This document shows positions 46,149 through 54,670 of a stretch of DNA of 64,000 nt, piece by piece (positions within the stretch are counted from its first letter, which is position 1; each line of letters opens with the position of its first letter). Position numbers and translations under genes: made by a program. Source of the stretch: JBFWVR01 sp050246635 (GTDB taxonomy: Bacteria > Acidobacteriota > Vicinamibacteria > Vicinamibacterales > UBA2999); NCBI GenBank assembly GCA_050246635.1, contig JBFWVR010000006.1, positions 62,001-126,000 of the forward strand, in the 5' to 3' direction. The notes beneath the pieces were generated by a model. It saw only the letters and a program-made list of their open reading frames with translations, did no database searches and was not told where the DNA came from.

Positions 46149-47194
46149 CGATCCGGGAGCAACTGGAGCAGCGCGAACGCGAGTGGCTGGCACCGGCGGC
46201 GGCGAAGAGCGCCGACAGCCGCGGGCGCCTGCGGAGCGAGGCCGAGGATCCCATCCGCCCCGCCTTCCAGCGCGATCGCGATCGAATCATCCATACGAAG
46301 GCGTTCCGGCGGCTGAAGCACAAGACGCAGGTCTTCTTCTCGCCGGCGGGCGATCACTACCGCACCCGCCTCACGCACACGCTCGAGGTCTCGCAGATCG
46401 CGCGGACGATCGCGAAGGTGCTGCGGCTGCACGAGGAGCTGACGGAGGCCATCGCGCTCGGGCACGATCTCGGCCACACCCCGTTCGGACACGCTGGCGA
46501 GCGGGTGCTCACGGATCTCGTGCCCGGCGGCTTCAACCACTACGAGCAGAGCCTGCGGATCGTCGACGTGCTCGAGCACGACCGTGCGGGGCTGAACCTG
46601 AGCTGGGAAGTCCGCGACGGCATCGCCCGGCACTCGAAGGGCAAACACGGCCTGCCCGTGGGGGCGCCTCCCGAGCACCGGGCGAGCACCATCGAGGGGC
46701 AGGTCGCGCGTGTGGCCGACATCATCGCCTACGTCAACCACGACGTGGACGACGCGGTGCGGGCAGGGGTGCTGCGGGAGGCCGACCTCCCGCGGGAGAC
46801 GGTCGGGATCCTCGGCGGTGGTTCCTCGGAACGCATCGGGCGGATGGTCACCGACGTGGTGGAGCAGACCCTGGCCGGGGGACTCACCGAGATCCGGATG
46901 AGCGAGACGATGCTGCAGGGCACGCTGGCGCTCCGCAGCTTCCTGTTCGACGCCGTCTACGAGAACCAGATTGCGACGGCCGAGTTCGGCAAGGCCCGGG
47001 GCATCCTCGGCGGGCTGTGGGAGAAGGTGCGTGAGCAGCCGGACGAGTTCCTCGACCGCCGCACCATCGACGCGGAAGGCCTCGACGTCGCGTGCCTCGA
47101 CTTCATCGCCGGCATGACCGATCGGTACGCCGTCCGGCTCTTCGAGCAGCTCTTCATCCCGAAACCCTGGGTCGAGGTCCGCGCGGCGGACTGA
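46145..47194 (+). CDS. dgt: Deoxyguanosinetriphosphate triphosphohydrolase-like HD protein
   Basis: 349 aa. HD-domain dNTPase: conserved RLKHKTQVFF, THTLEVSQIARTIAK, and the metal motif GHDLGHTPFGHAGE, plus downstream NHDVDDA. It probably regulates dNTP pools by cleaving dNTPs to nucleosides and triphosphate. GTG 46145 overlaps the deoB stop (GTGA); GTG 46142 is an alternative one codon upstream. Confidence 0.9.
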   Translation: MTIREQLEQREREWLAPAAAKSADSRGRLRSEAEDPIRPAFQRDRDRIIHTKAFRRLKHKTQVFFSPAGDHYRTRLTHTLEVSQIARTIAKVLRLHEELTEAIALGHDLGHTPFGHAGERVLTDLVPGGFNHYEQSLRIVDVLEHDRAGLNLSWEVRDGIARHSKGKHGLPVGAPPEHRASTIEGQVARVADIIAYVNHDVDDAVRAGVLREADLPRETVGILGGGSSERIGRMVTDVVEQTLAGGLTEIRMSETMLQGTLALRSFLFDAVYENQIATAEFGKARGILGGLWEKVREQPDEFLDRRTIDAEGLDVACLDFIAGMTDRYAVRLFEQLFIPKPWVEVRAAD

Positions 47195-47291
47195 GCCACA
47201 GATGGCACAGATGTGCCGGGGTAGGTTGCGGCTTCGGGTCCCCAGCGCGGCGCACCGGCGACACACGCGTGTCGACGGGTGATCACGGGGA
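47195..47291. other. 3' flank of dgt with a CACAGATGG repeat remnant
   Basis: The first 19 nt after the dgt stop (47195-47213) are GCCACAGATGGCACAGATG, the micro-repeat also found at 25634 and 36357. The rest shows no gene. Confidence 0.5.
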
Positions 47292-47584
47292 ACTATCCGC
47301 GGATGAACGCGGATGAACGCGGATGCGCCTTGCCACGGTCCGCAAGCCCTGCTGTGTGACAGGCGTACGGGCGAAGCACGGTGTAGGCGCGGTGCCCGTG
47401 ATGCCGGCCGCGCCGCAGGGCGGCGCGGTCCGTGGCGCGGGGCCAGGCCTCAGACAAGACCTGGAAATCCTCCGCGGGCCGGTCTTGTCTGAGGCCTGGC
47501 CCCGCACCACGACTGCACCTCCGGTGCAGCCGGCATCCCTCAGAGGCGCCATTCGCGTTCATCCGCGTGCATCCGCGGATAACC
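47292..47584. repeat. 293-bp nested inverted-repeat (MITE-like) element
   Basis: Ends at 47292-47329 and 47546-47584 are imperfect inverted complements of about 38 bp built from ATGAACGCGG-type decamers. Inside is a palindrome with 25-bp perfect arms 47437-47461 and 47481-47505 and a 19-nt loop; the arms extend to 31 bp (47431-47461/47481-47511) with one mismatch. There is no transposase ORF and no obvious target duplication. Confidence 0.85.
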
Positions 47585-47677
47585 TCGTCTTCTCGCCGGT
47601 GGACCGGGCCGGTCCGCTGTTGGCCATGTCTCAGGCCGGCCCCGGCGGCAGGCGGCGAGGGCGCCGGAACCCCGTGA

Positions 47678-47683
47678 TATAAT
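47678..47683 (+). promoter_or_regulatory. Extended -10 promoter (TGATATAAT) upstream of yceD-rpmF
   Basis: TATAAT preceded by TG with one spacer base, 46 nt before the yceD ATG. An extended -10 can work without a -35. It probably drives the yceD-fab operon. Confidence 0.55.
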
Positions 47684-47728
47684 GCCCTTTCGTACTTTCG
47701 CGGAATTTCGCGGGGGTACGGATGTGCC

Positions 47729-48265
47729 ATGCTGCTCGATCTGACCCACATCCGGCAGGCGGAAACACGCGCCGACCGGACGATTGCCCCGGAGGCCTTC
47801 GAGGGCCGGGACAACGCGTTCCGGGTCACGGCTCCCGTGGACCTCCGGCTGGTGGTCCACAAGGACGGGCACCGGTACCGCCTCGTGGGGCGGGTCCGGG
47901 CCAGCCTGGAGCTCGGGTGCAGCCGGTGCCTCGAGCCCTTTGCCTTCGAGGTCGACGCGTCGTTCGACCTGCGGTACCTGCCGCAGGCCGAGGGCGAGGA
48001 CACCGGGGAGCACGAGCTCGCGGACGACGATCTGACCGCCGTGTTCTATCGCGACGAGACGATCGACCTGGTGCAGCTCGTCGAGGAGCAGTGTTACCTG
48101 GCGCTCCCGATGAAGCCGCTCTGCCGGCCGGACTGCAAGGGGCTCTGCCCGCAGTGCGGCACGAACCTGAACGCCGAGACCTGCGGCTGCGACGTCCGTT
48201 GGGAGGACCCACGGCTGGCCGGCCTGAAGGCGCTCATCACCGACCGGAACAACGACGATGCCTAA
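47729..48265 (+). CDS. yceD: YceD/DUF177 family protein
   Basis: 178 aa, conserved upstream of rpmF and implicated in 23S rRNA/ribosome maturation. It has the cysteines of LELGCSRCLEPF and a second cluster, CRPDCKGLCPQCGTN, which look like a zinc site. It overlaps rpmF by 8 nt. Confidence 0.9.
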   Translation: MLLDLTHIRQAETRADRTIAPEAFEGRDNAFRVTAPVDLRLVVHKDGHRYRLVGRVRASLELGCSRCLEPFAFEVDASFDLRYLPQAEGEDTGEHELADDDLTAVFYRDETIDLVQLVEEQCYLALPMKPLCRPDCKGLCPQCGTNLNAETCGCDVRWEDPRLAGLKALITDRNNDDA

Positions 48266-48440
48266 TCCGAAACGTCGCCATTCGAAGCAGCGCGGCCGCA
48301 AGCGCCGGACGCACGACGCCCTCACCGCGGCCACCGCCGGGGCCTGCCCGCAGTGCGGGGAGCCCAAGGCCCCCCACCGCGTCTGCGCCTACTGCGGCTA
48401 CTACCGCCAGCGCCAGGTGCGCCCCGTCGACGACGAATAG
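48258..48440 (+). CDS. rpmF: 50S ribosomal protein L32
   Basis: 60 aa. The N-terminal MPNPKRRHSKQRGRKRRTH is diagnostic, and two CxxC pairs (CPQCG and CAYCGYY) form a zinc ribbon. It overlaps yceD by 8 nt, as in the conserved yceD-rpmF-plsX order. Confidence 0.96.
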   Translation: MPNPKRRHSKQRGRKRRTHDALTAATAGACPQCGEPKAPHRVCAYCGYYRQRQVRPVDDE

Positions 48441-48446
48441 CGTCCT

Positions 48447-48474
48447 CCGGCCGGTCCCCATCCGGGGCGGCCGG
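48447..48474 (+). terminator. GC-rich hairpin between rpmF and plsX
   Basis: 11-bp stem (CCGGCCG + CCCC) with a 2-nt bulge and an ATCC loop, starting 7 nt after the rpmF stop. Probably an attenuating hairpin; there is no T-tract. Confidence 0.4.
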
Positions 48475-48500
48475 CCTCCCCGACAACCAGCAGGGAGCCG

Positions 48501-49508
48501 ATGCGGATAGCGGTCGACGCGATGGGCGGCGATCACGCCCCCGGGCGGATCGTGGACGGCGCCGTCGCCGCGGCGCGGTACCTCGGGATCGGCGTCGATC
48601 TCGTGGGCCGGTCCGCGGCCGTCGACGCCGAGCTCGCGCGTCACGCCGACGCCGGCGCGCTGGACGTGCGTGTGATCGACGCGCCCGACGTCATCACGAT
48701 GGACGAGCGGCCCGCGCAGGCCCTGAGGCGCAAGCCCGGGGCCTCCGTGCGGGTGGCGGCCGAGCGGGTCGCCTCCGGTGAGGCGGCCGCCCTGGTCACG
48801 GCCGGGCACACGGGCGCGGCCGTCGTGGCGGCGCACCAGGTGTTCGGCATGCTGCCGGGGGTCGATCGTCCCGCGCTCGCACCGTCGGTGCCGACCCGGG
48901 CCGGGTCGGCGGTCCTGCTGGATGTCGGCGCCACCGTGGAGTGCCGGCCGGTGCACCTGCTGCAGTTCGGCGTCATGGGGGCGGTCTACGCGCGGGCGGG
49001 GCTCGGTGTCCCGAATCCGCGGGTCGGCCTGCTGTCGATTGGCGAGGAGGCCTCGAAGGGCAACGAGCTCACGCGGGAGGCCCACCGGCTGCTGAAGGCC
49101 GCGCCGGTGAACTTCGTCGGCAACGTCGAGGCCCGCGACATCTTCTCGGGGCAGGCCGACGTCATCGTCTGCGACGGCTTCACGGGCAACGTCGCGTTGA
49201 AGTTGAGCGAGGGGCTGGTGGAGATGGTGGAGGAGCTGCTCGGCGAGGAGCTCTCGAGCACCTTCACGAGCCAGGTGGGCTCGCTCCTGTCGCGGCGCGC
49301 GTTCCGCCGCTTCCGGAAGCGGGTCGACTATTCGGAGTACGGCGGGGCGCCCCTCATGGGCGTGGCCGGCCTCTGCATCGTCGGGCACGGCCGGTCGTCG
49401 GCCAAGGCGATCCGCAATGCCATCGTGACGGCGGCGCGGTTCGTGACCAGCAACGTTCTCGGCCGGGTCGCCCAGGAGATCAAGGCCGCCGCGGTGACAC
49501 ACCAGTGA
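48501..49508 (+). CDS. plsX: Phosphate acyltransferase PlsX
   Basis: 335 aa. It converts acyl-ACP to acyl-phosphate for phospholipid synthesis. It starts MRIAVDAMGGDHAPGRIVDG, a PlsX hallmark, and continues with VTAGHTGAAV and VCDGFTGNVALK. AGGGAG lies upstream of the ATG. The TGA overlaps the fabD GTG (GTGA). fabH, usually next, is absent. Confidence 0.95.
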   Translation: MRIAVDAMGGDHAPGRIVDGAVAAARYLGIGVDLVGRSAAVDAELARHADAGALDVRVIDAPDVITMDERPAQALRRKPGASVRVAAERVASGEAAALVTAGHTGAAVVAAHQVFGMLPGVDRPALAPSVPTRAGSAVLLDVGATVECRPVHLLQFGVMGAVYARAGLGVPNPRVGLLSIGEEASKGNELTREAHRLLKAAPVNFVGNVEARDIFSGQADVIVCDGFTGNVALKLSEGLVEMVEELLGEELSSTFTSQVGSLLSRRAFRRFRKRVDYSEYGGAPLMGVAGLCIVGHGRSSAKAIRNAIVTAARFVTSNVLGRVAQEIKAAAVTHQ

Positions 49509-50449
49509 TTGCTTTCCTGTTCCCCGGACAAGGCTCCCAGGCGGTCGGCATGGGCCGCGCGCTCGCCGACCAGTTCCCGGTCTGCCGCCGCACCTTCGAG
49601 GAGGCGGACGAGGCGCTCGGCGAGAAGCTGAGCGACCTGATCTTCTACGGCCCGGCCGAGGCCCTCACGCTGACCGAGAACACGCAGCCCGCGATCCTGA
49701 CGATGAGCGTCGCCGCCTGGCGCCTGCTCGACGAGCGGGGCTGCCGGCCGGCGTTCGTCGCCGGGCACAGCCTCGGCGAGTACTCGGCGCACGTCGCGGC
49801 GGGCACGCTGGCCTTCGCCGACGCCGTGCGCATCGTGCGCAACCGCGGACGCTACATGCAGGAGGCCGTGCCGGTGGGCACCGGCGCGATGGCCGCGATC
49901 CTGGGACTGGATGCCGCGCAGGTGGCGGCCGCCTGCGACGAGGCCGCCCAGGGCGACGTGGTGAGCCCGGCGAACCTCAACGCGCCCGGGCAGGTCGTGA
50001 TCGCCGGTTCGAGCGCGGCCGTCGCCCGCGCCATCGACGCGGCGAAGGCGCGTGGCGCGAAGCGGGCGATCCCGCTGCAGGTGAGCGCCCCGTTCCACTG
50101 CGCCCTGATGCAGCCTGCCGAAGTCCGCCTCGCGCCGGAGCTGCGGGCGCTGGCGGCGGCCGACCCACGGGTGCCGGTCGTGGCCAACGTCGACGCGGAG
50201 CCGAAACGCACGGCGGCCGACAGCATCGAAGCCCTCATCCGGCAGGTCTCGTCGCCGGTCCGCTGGGAGGATGTGGTGCGACGCCTTGCGTCGGAAGGCG
50301 TCACCGCATATGTTGAAGTGGGTCCCGGCACGGTGCTGTCGGGGCTCGTGAAGAAGATTGCCCGCGACCAGGCGATCCTGCATGTCGAGGGCCCGGACGA
50401 CGTGGCGGCGGTCGAGGCACTGTGCGCCGGTCCGGCGCCGGCGGTGTAG
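49505..50449 (+). CDS. fabD: Malonyl-CoA:ACP transacylase FabD
   Basis: 314 aa. It has LFPGQGSQAVGMGRAL at the N-terminus, catalytic Ser in AGHSLGEYSAHVAAG, and His in VSAPFHCALMQPA. It charges ACP with malonyl. GTG start in overlap with plsX. Fatty-acid genes fabG, acpP and fabF follow. Confidence 0.95.
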   Translation: MIAFLFPGQGSQAVGMGRALADQFPVCRRTFEEADEALGEKLSDLIFYGPAEALTLTENTQPAILTMSVAAWRLLDERGCRPAFVAGHSLGEYSAHVAAGTLAFADAVRIVRNRGRYMQEAVPVGTGAMAAILGLDAAQVAAACDEAAQGDVVSPANLNAPGQVVIAGSSAAVARAIDAAKARGAKRAIPLQVSAPFHCALMQPAEVRLAPELRALAAADPRVPVVANVDAEPKRTAADSIEALIRQVSSPVRWEDVVRRLASEGVTAYVEVGPGTVLSGLVKKIARDQAILHVEGPDDVAAVEALCAGPAPAV

Positions 50450-50489
50450 GAACCGCCGGCCCTCGCCCGCCGCACACCTCCAGGTATCG

Positions 50490-51227
50490 ATGGCACTCGA
50501 AGGGAAGATTGCACTCGTCACGGGCGCGTCTCGCGGCATCGGCCGCGCGATTGCGCTCGAGCTGGCCGGCCGCGGCGCCGTCGTGATTGCGGCGGCTCGC
50601 GGGACCAACGCCCAGGCCACCGTGGACGCGATCCAGGCCGCGGGCGGCCGGGGCGAAGTGGCGGCGGTCGAGATGACCGACTCCGCGGCGGTTGCCGCCC
50701 TGGTGGGGGGCGTGGTGGAGCGGCACGGCCGGCTGGACATCGTGGTGAGCAACGCCGGCATCACCCGGGACCAGCTGATGCTGCGGATGAAACGCGACGA
50801 CTGGGACCAGGTGATCGCGACGAACCTCACGGCGTCGTTCGAGCTCTGCCAGCTCGCGCTGAAGCCGATGATCCGGCAGCGTGCCGGCCGCATCGTGATG
50901 GTGAGCTCGGTGGTGGGCCAGATGGGCAACGCCGGGCAGGCGAACTACGCGGCCTCGAAGGCGGGGCTGATCGGGTTCGCGAAGGCCCTGGCCCGTGAGG
51001 TCGCCTCGCGGCAGGTGACGGTGAACGTCGTCGCGCCGGGCATGATCGAGACCGACATGACGAAGGCGATTGCGGACAAGGCCCATGAGGAGTGGGAGCG
51101 GCTGATCCCGCTCGGCCGCCTGGGCGCGCCCGCCGACGTGGCGGCCGCGGTCGGCTTTCTCGCCTCTGACGAGGCAGCGTATATTACTGGGCAGGTTCTC
51201 GCCGTCAACGGCGGGATGTACATGTAG
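50490..51227 (+). CDS. fabG: 3-oxoacyl-[acyl-carrier-protein] reductase FabG
   Basis: 245-aa SDR. TGASRGIGRA (NADPH loop), NAGITRD, catalytic Ser in VMVSSVVGQ and the YxxxK motif NYAASKAGLIG. The C-terminal AYITGQVLAVNGGMYM is typical of FabG. It reduces 3-ketoacyl-ACP. It starts 40 nt after fabD. Confidence 0.95.
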   Translation: MALEGKIALVTGASRGIGRAIALELAGRGAVVIAAARGTNAQATVDAIQAAGGRGEVAAVEMTDSAAVAALVGGVVERHGRLDIVVSNAGITRDQLMLRMKRDDWDQVIATNLTASFELCQLALKPMIRQRAGRIVMVSSVVGQMGNAGQANYAASKAGLIGFAKALAREVASRQVTVNVVAPGMIETDMTKAIADKAHEEWERLIPLGRLGAPADVAAAVGFLASDEAAYITGQVLAVNGGMYM

Positions 51228-51293
51228 CGGCGGGTTCGTGCCGTCCGCGGCGGAGTGGCGGGAAAGGGTCCCGCCCGTGATTGGAGGACAGAC

Positions 51294-51533
51294 GTGGCCG
51301 TTGCCGACAAGGTCAAGAGCATCATCGTGGAGCAGTTGGGCGTCGACGAAGAAGAAGTGACGCCGGACGCCTCGTTCGTGGACGACCTGGGCGCCGACTC
51401 GCTCGACACGGTCGAGCTCGTGATGGCGTTCGAGGAGGAGTTCGGAATCGAGATTCCGGACGAGGACGCGGAGAAGATCACCCGCGTCAAGGAGGCGGTC
51501 GAGTACATCGAGGCGCACGCCAAGAAGAAGTAG
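51294..51533 (+). CDS. acpP: Acyl carrier protein
   Basis: 79 aa. The phosphopantetheine serine lies in DLGADSLDTVELVM. The GTG at 51294 is preceded by GGAGG. A small hairpin (GGCGGGA/TCCCGCC, 51258-51275) sits upstream. Confidence 0.97.
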   Translation: MAVADKVKSIIVEQLGVDEEEVTPDASFVDDLGADSLDTVELVMAFEEEFGIEIPDEDAEKITRVKEAVEYIEAHAKKK

Positions 51534-51573
51534 GCGGCGGCCTCGCGCGCCCGGCGCGGCGGACGGAGGGACA

Positions 51574-52815
51574 TTGAACAGGCGAGTCGTGGTGACCGGC
51601 ATCGGTCTGGTGTCGCCGGTCGGGATCGGCACCCAGGCGAACTGGGACGCGCTCTTGGCGGGCCGGAGCGGCATCGGCCCCATCACACGCTTCGACGCGT
51701 CGGCGTTTACGACGCGCTTCGCGGGCGAGGTGCAGGGGTTCGATCCGCTCCAGTTCATCGAAAAGAAGGAACTGAAGAAGATGGACATCTTCATTCAGTT
51801 CGCCATCGCGGCGTCCCAGTTCGCGATGGATGACAGCGGGCTCCAGGTGACCCCGGAGAACGCGCCGCGGGTCGGCGTGTTCATCGCCTCGGGCATCGGC
51901 GGGTTCACGACGATCGAACGCGAGCACAAGGCACTCATCGAGGGAGGTCCCCGCAAGATCTCCCCGTTCTTCATCCCCAGCGCCATCATCAACCTCGCGG
52001 CCGGTCAGGTGTCCATCCGCTTCGGGGCGAAGGGGCCCAATTCCGCGACGTGCACCGCGTGCACGGCCTCGGCCCATGCGGTCGGGGACGCCTACGAGAT
52101 CATCAAGCGCGGCGCCGCCGACGCGATGATTGCCGGCGGCTCGGAGGCGGCCATCTGCGCGATGGGCGTCGGCGGGTTCGCCGCGCTGCGCGCCTTGTCG
52201 ACCCGCAACGACGACCCCTCACGCGCCAGCCGGCCCTTCGACAAGGACCGCGACGGGTTCGTGCTCGGGGAGGGCGCCGGCGTCGTCGTGCTCGAGGAGC
52301 TCGAGGCGGCGAAGCGGCGTGGCGCCCCGATTTATGCCGAGATGGTCGGCTACGGGATGTCCGCGGACGCCTTCCACATGACGGCGCCATCCGAGGACGG
52401 CGACGGCGCGTATCGCGTGATGACGGCGGCCCTCGAGTCGGCCGGCGTCACACCGGATGTCGTGGACTACATCAACGCCCACGGCACGTCGACGCCCCAC
52501 AACGATCGCATCGAGACCCACGCCATCAAGCGGACGTTCGGCGCGCACGCGCACAAGCTGGCCGTCTCGTCGACCAAGTCGATGACGGGGCACCTGCTCG
52601 GCGCGGCCGGCGGGCTCGAGGCCGGCATCACGGCCCTGGCGGTGCACCACCAGCGGGTGCCGCCCACGATCAACCTCGACCAGCCGGACGAGGGCCTGGA
52701 CCTGGACTACGTCCCCGGCCAGCCCCGCGACCTCGCCATCCGGTACGCGCTGTCGAACTCCTTCGGGTTCGGCGGCACCAACGGCGCGCTGCTCTTCAAG
52801 CGCTACGAAGGCTGA
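51574..52815 (+). CDS. fabF: 3-oxoacyl-ACP synthase II FabF
   Basis: 413 aa KAS II. It begins NRRVVVTGIGLVSPVG; the catalytic Cys is in ATCTACTASAHA, with His in NAHGTSTPHND and KSMTGHLLGAAGG. The start is TTG 51574, unusual but backed by GGAGGG 5-10 nt upstream and by the family's N-terminus. It elongates long acyl chains. Confidence 0.95.
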   Translation: MNRRVVVTGIGLVSPVGIGTQANWDALLAGRSGIGPITRFDASAFTTRFAGEVQGFDPLQFIEKKELKKMDIFIQFAIAASQFAMDDSGLQVTPENAPRVGVFIASGIGGFTTIEREHKALIEGGPRKISPFFIPSAIINLAAGQVSIRFGAKGPNSATCTACTASAHAVGDAYEIIKRGAADAMIAGGSEAAICAMGVGGFAALRALSTRNDDPSRASRPFDKDRDGFVLGEGAGVVVLEELEAAKRRGAPIYAEMVGYGMSADAFHMTAPSEDGDGAYRVMTAALESAGVTPDVVDYINAHGTSTPHNDRIETHAIKRTFGAHAHKLAVSSTKSMTGHLLGAAGGLEAGITALAVHHQRVPPTINLDQPDEGLDLDYVPGQPRDLAIRYALSNSFGFGGTNGALLFKRYEG

Positions 52816-52820
52816 CAGCC

Positions 52821-52842
52821 CCGGCGGGCCCCGGCCCGCCGG
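52821..52842 (+). terminator. Terminator-like palindrome after fabF
   Basis: Perfect 10-bp arms, CCGGCGGGCC and complement, with a 2-nt centre, 5 nt after the fabF stop. A second hairpin CCCGGGG/CCCCGGG follows at 52854-52869. Confidence 0.55.
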
Positions 52843-52927
52843 AGGACTTGATGCCCGGGGCCCCCCGGGACCACAATTGTCCGGTTGCGGTCCCCGCCGG
52901 CCGGTGACTCATCCATACGTACCCATC

Positions 52928-53689
52928 ATGAAAATCGCCGTCTGCATCAAACAAGTGCCCACGCGGGAATGGCAGCCCCGCCTGAACGACGACAAGACCT
53001 GGATTCGCGACCAGGACGTCAGCTACGAGATGAACGAACCCGACGCCTACGCGCTCGAGGAGGGCCTGCGCCTTCGCGAGAAGCACGGCGGCGAGGTCGT
53101 GGTCTGCTCGGCGGGGCCGGCCCGCGTGCAGCAGGTCATCCGTGAGGCGCTCGCCCGCGGGGCCGACCGCGCCATCCACGTCGAGGCGGACGCGCTCGGC
53201 GCCGCCGACGCGGCGGCCGCCGCCGGCGCCCTCGCGCCGGCCATGGCCGAGGAGCAGTTCGACCTCGTGCTGACCGGCCTGCAGTCGGACGACCAGGGCC
53301 ACGCCCAGTTCGGCCCCATCCTGGCCGAGAAGCTGGGGCGGCCGCACTCGACGATCATCATGGCCGTCGAGATCGGCGACGGCTCGATGAAGGTCAAGCG
53401 GGAGCTCGAAGGCGGCTGGTTCCAGTTCGTCACGATGCCGCTGCCGGCGCTGCTGACGATCCAGAGCGGCATCAACACGCTGCGCTACGCCACGCTCAAG
53501 GGCATCATGGCGGCGAAGAAGAAGGAAATCCGGAAGGTCGCCGCGCCCGACGGCGTGGCCTCGCGGCAGAAGGTGCTCGCCCTCTACGTGCCGCAGAAGT
53601 CGAAGCAGACGGTCATGATCGGCGGCTCGGCCGCCGAAGCCGCGGCGGAGCTCGTCAAGCGGCTGCGTGAGGAGGCGCGGGTCCTGTGA
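52928..53689 (+). CDS. etfB: Electron transfer flavoprotein beta subunit
   Basis: 253 aa. Starts MKIAVCIKQVP as in EtfB/FixA. It has LTGLQSDDQGHAQFGPILAE and the AMP-binding region characteristic of the beta subunit. It pairs with the downstream alpha subunit; stop and start overlap (GTGA). Confidence 0.93.
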   Translation: MKIAVCIKQVPTREWQPRLNDDKTWIRDQDVSYEMNEPDAYALEEGLRLREKHGGEVVVCSAGPARVQQVIREALARGADRAIHVEADALGAADAAAAAGALAPAMAEEQFDLVLTGLQSDDQGHAQFGPILAEKLGRPHSTIIMAVEIGDGSMKVKRELEGGWFQFVTMPLPALLTIQSGINTLRYATLKGIMAAKKKEIRKVAAPDGVASRQKVLALYVPQKSKQTVMIGGSAAEAAAELVKRLREEARVL

Positions 53690-54651
53690 TTCTCGTTGTT
53701 GCCGAACAGAAGGACGGAAAGCTGAACCGCGCGAGCTGGGAGGCCATCGCCGCCGCCCAGACGCTGGCCAAGGGCGGGCCGGTCACGGTCGTCGTCGCCG
53801 GCCAGGACGTGGCCGCGGCCGCCGGCGAACTCGCCGCCGCGAAGGTCGAGAAGGTGCTCACCGTGGCCGATGCCGCGCTCGGCACCTACACCCCCGACGG
53901 CTTCGTGCAGGCGCTGCAGCAGGTCATCGCGTCGGTGTCGCCGCAGTACGTCGTGCTGCCGCACACCTACCAGACCCGCGACTTCGCCCCGACACTCGCC
54001 GCGCGGCTCGACCGCGCCATCGTCACCGACGTGACGGCGATCCGGGAGGTGAACGGCACGACCGCCTTCGCCCGGCCGATGTTCCAGGGCAAGCTCGTGG
54101 CCGACGTGGCCCCCGAGGGACCGGCGCCGCACTTCGTGAGCGTGCAGATCGGGGCCTTCCGCGCCGACGCGGTCGAGAAGGGCAGCGCCCCGGCCCCCGT
54201 CGAGGCGGCCACGGTCACCATCGACACGGCCGCCATCCGCCAGCAGCCCGAGGCGCCGTTCCAGGAGGCGAAGGCGGCGGTCGACCTCTCGCAGGCCGAG
54301 CGCATCGTCGCCGTGGGCCGCGGGATCAAGCAGCAGGAGAACATCACGATTGCCGAGCAGCTCGCCACCGCGTTCGGGGCCGAGCTGGCGGCGTCGCGGC
54401 CCATCTGCGACAACGGCTGGCTGCCGATGGAGCGCCAGATCGGGTCGTCGGGCCAGACCGTCGCGCCGAAGCTGTACGTCGCGCTGGGCATCTCCGGCGC
54501 GATCCAGCACCTCGTCGGCATGAAGGGCTCGCGCACGATCGTCGCCATCAACAAGGATGCCGAGGCCCCGATCTTCGAGGTCGCCGACTACGGCATCGCG
54601 GGTGACATCTTCGAGCTGGTGCCGGCGCTCGTCGCCGAACTGGGCAAGTAG
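53686..54651 (+). CDS. etfA: Electron transfer flavoprotein alpha subunit
   Basis: 321 aa. C-terminal FAD-binding region: SRPICDNGWLPMERQIGSSG, then KLYVALGISGAIQHLVGMK, and VAINKDAEAPIF. It carries electrons from acyl-CoA dehydrogenases to ETF-QO. GTG start overlaps etfB. Confidence 0.93.
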   Translation: MILVVAEQKDGKLNRASWEAIAAAQTLAKGGPVTVVVAGQDVAAAAGELAAAKVEKVLTVADAALGTYTPDGFVQALQQVIASVSPQYVVLPHTYQTRDFAPTLAARLDRAIVTDVTAIREVNGTTAFARPMFQGKLVADVAPEGPAPHFVSVQIGAFRADAVEKGSAPAPVEAATVTIDTAAIRQQPEAPFQEAKAAVDLSQAERIVAVGRGIKQQENITIAEQLATAFGAELAASRPICDNGWLPMERQIGSSGQTVAPKLYVALGISGAIQHLVGMKGSRTIVAINKDAEAPIFEVADYGIAGDIFELVPALVAELGK

Positions 54652-54670
54652 CAGGAGGACGCAGACGCCG

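Noticed and set aside
47323..47682. Two overlapping short ORFs in the dgt-yceD gap
   Set aside because: They cross the hairpin and inverted repeats and have no recognisable family or start signal.
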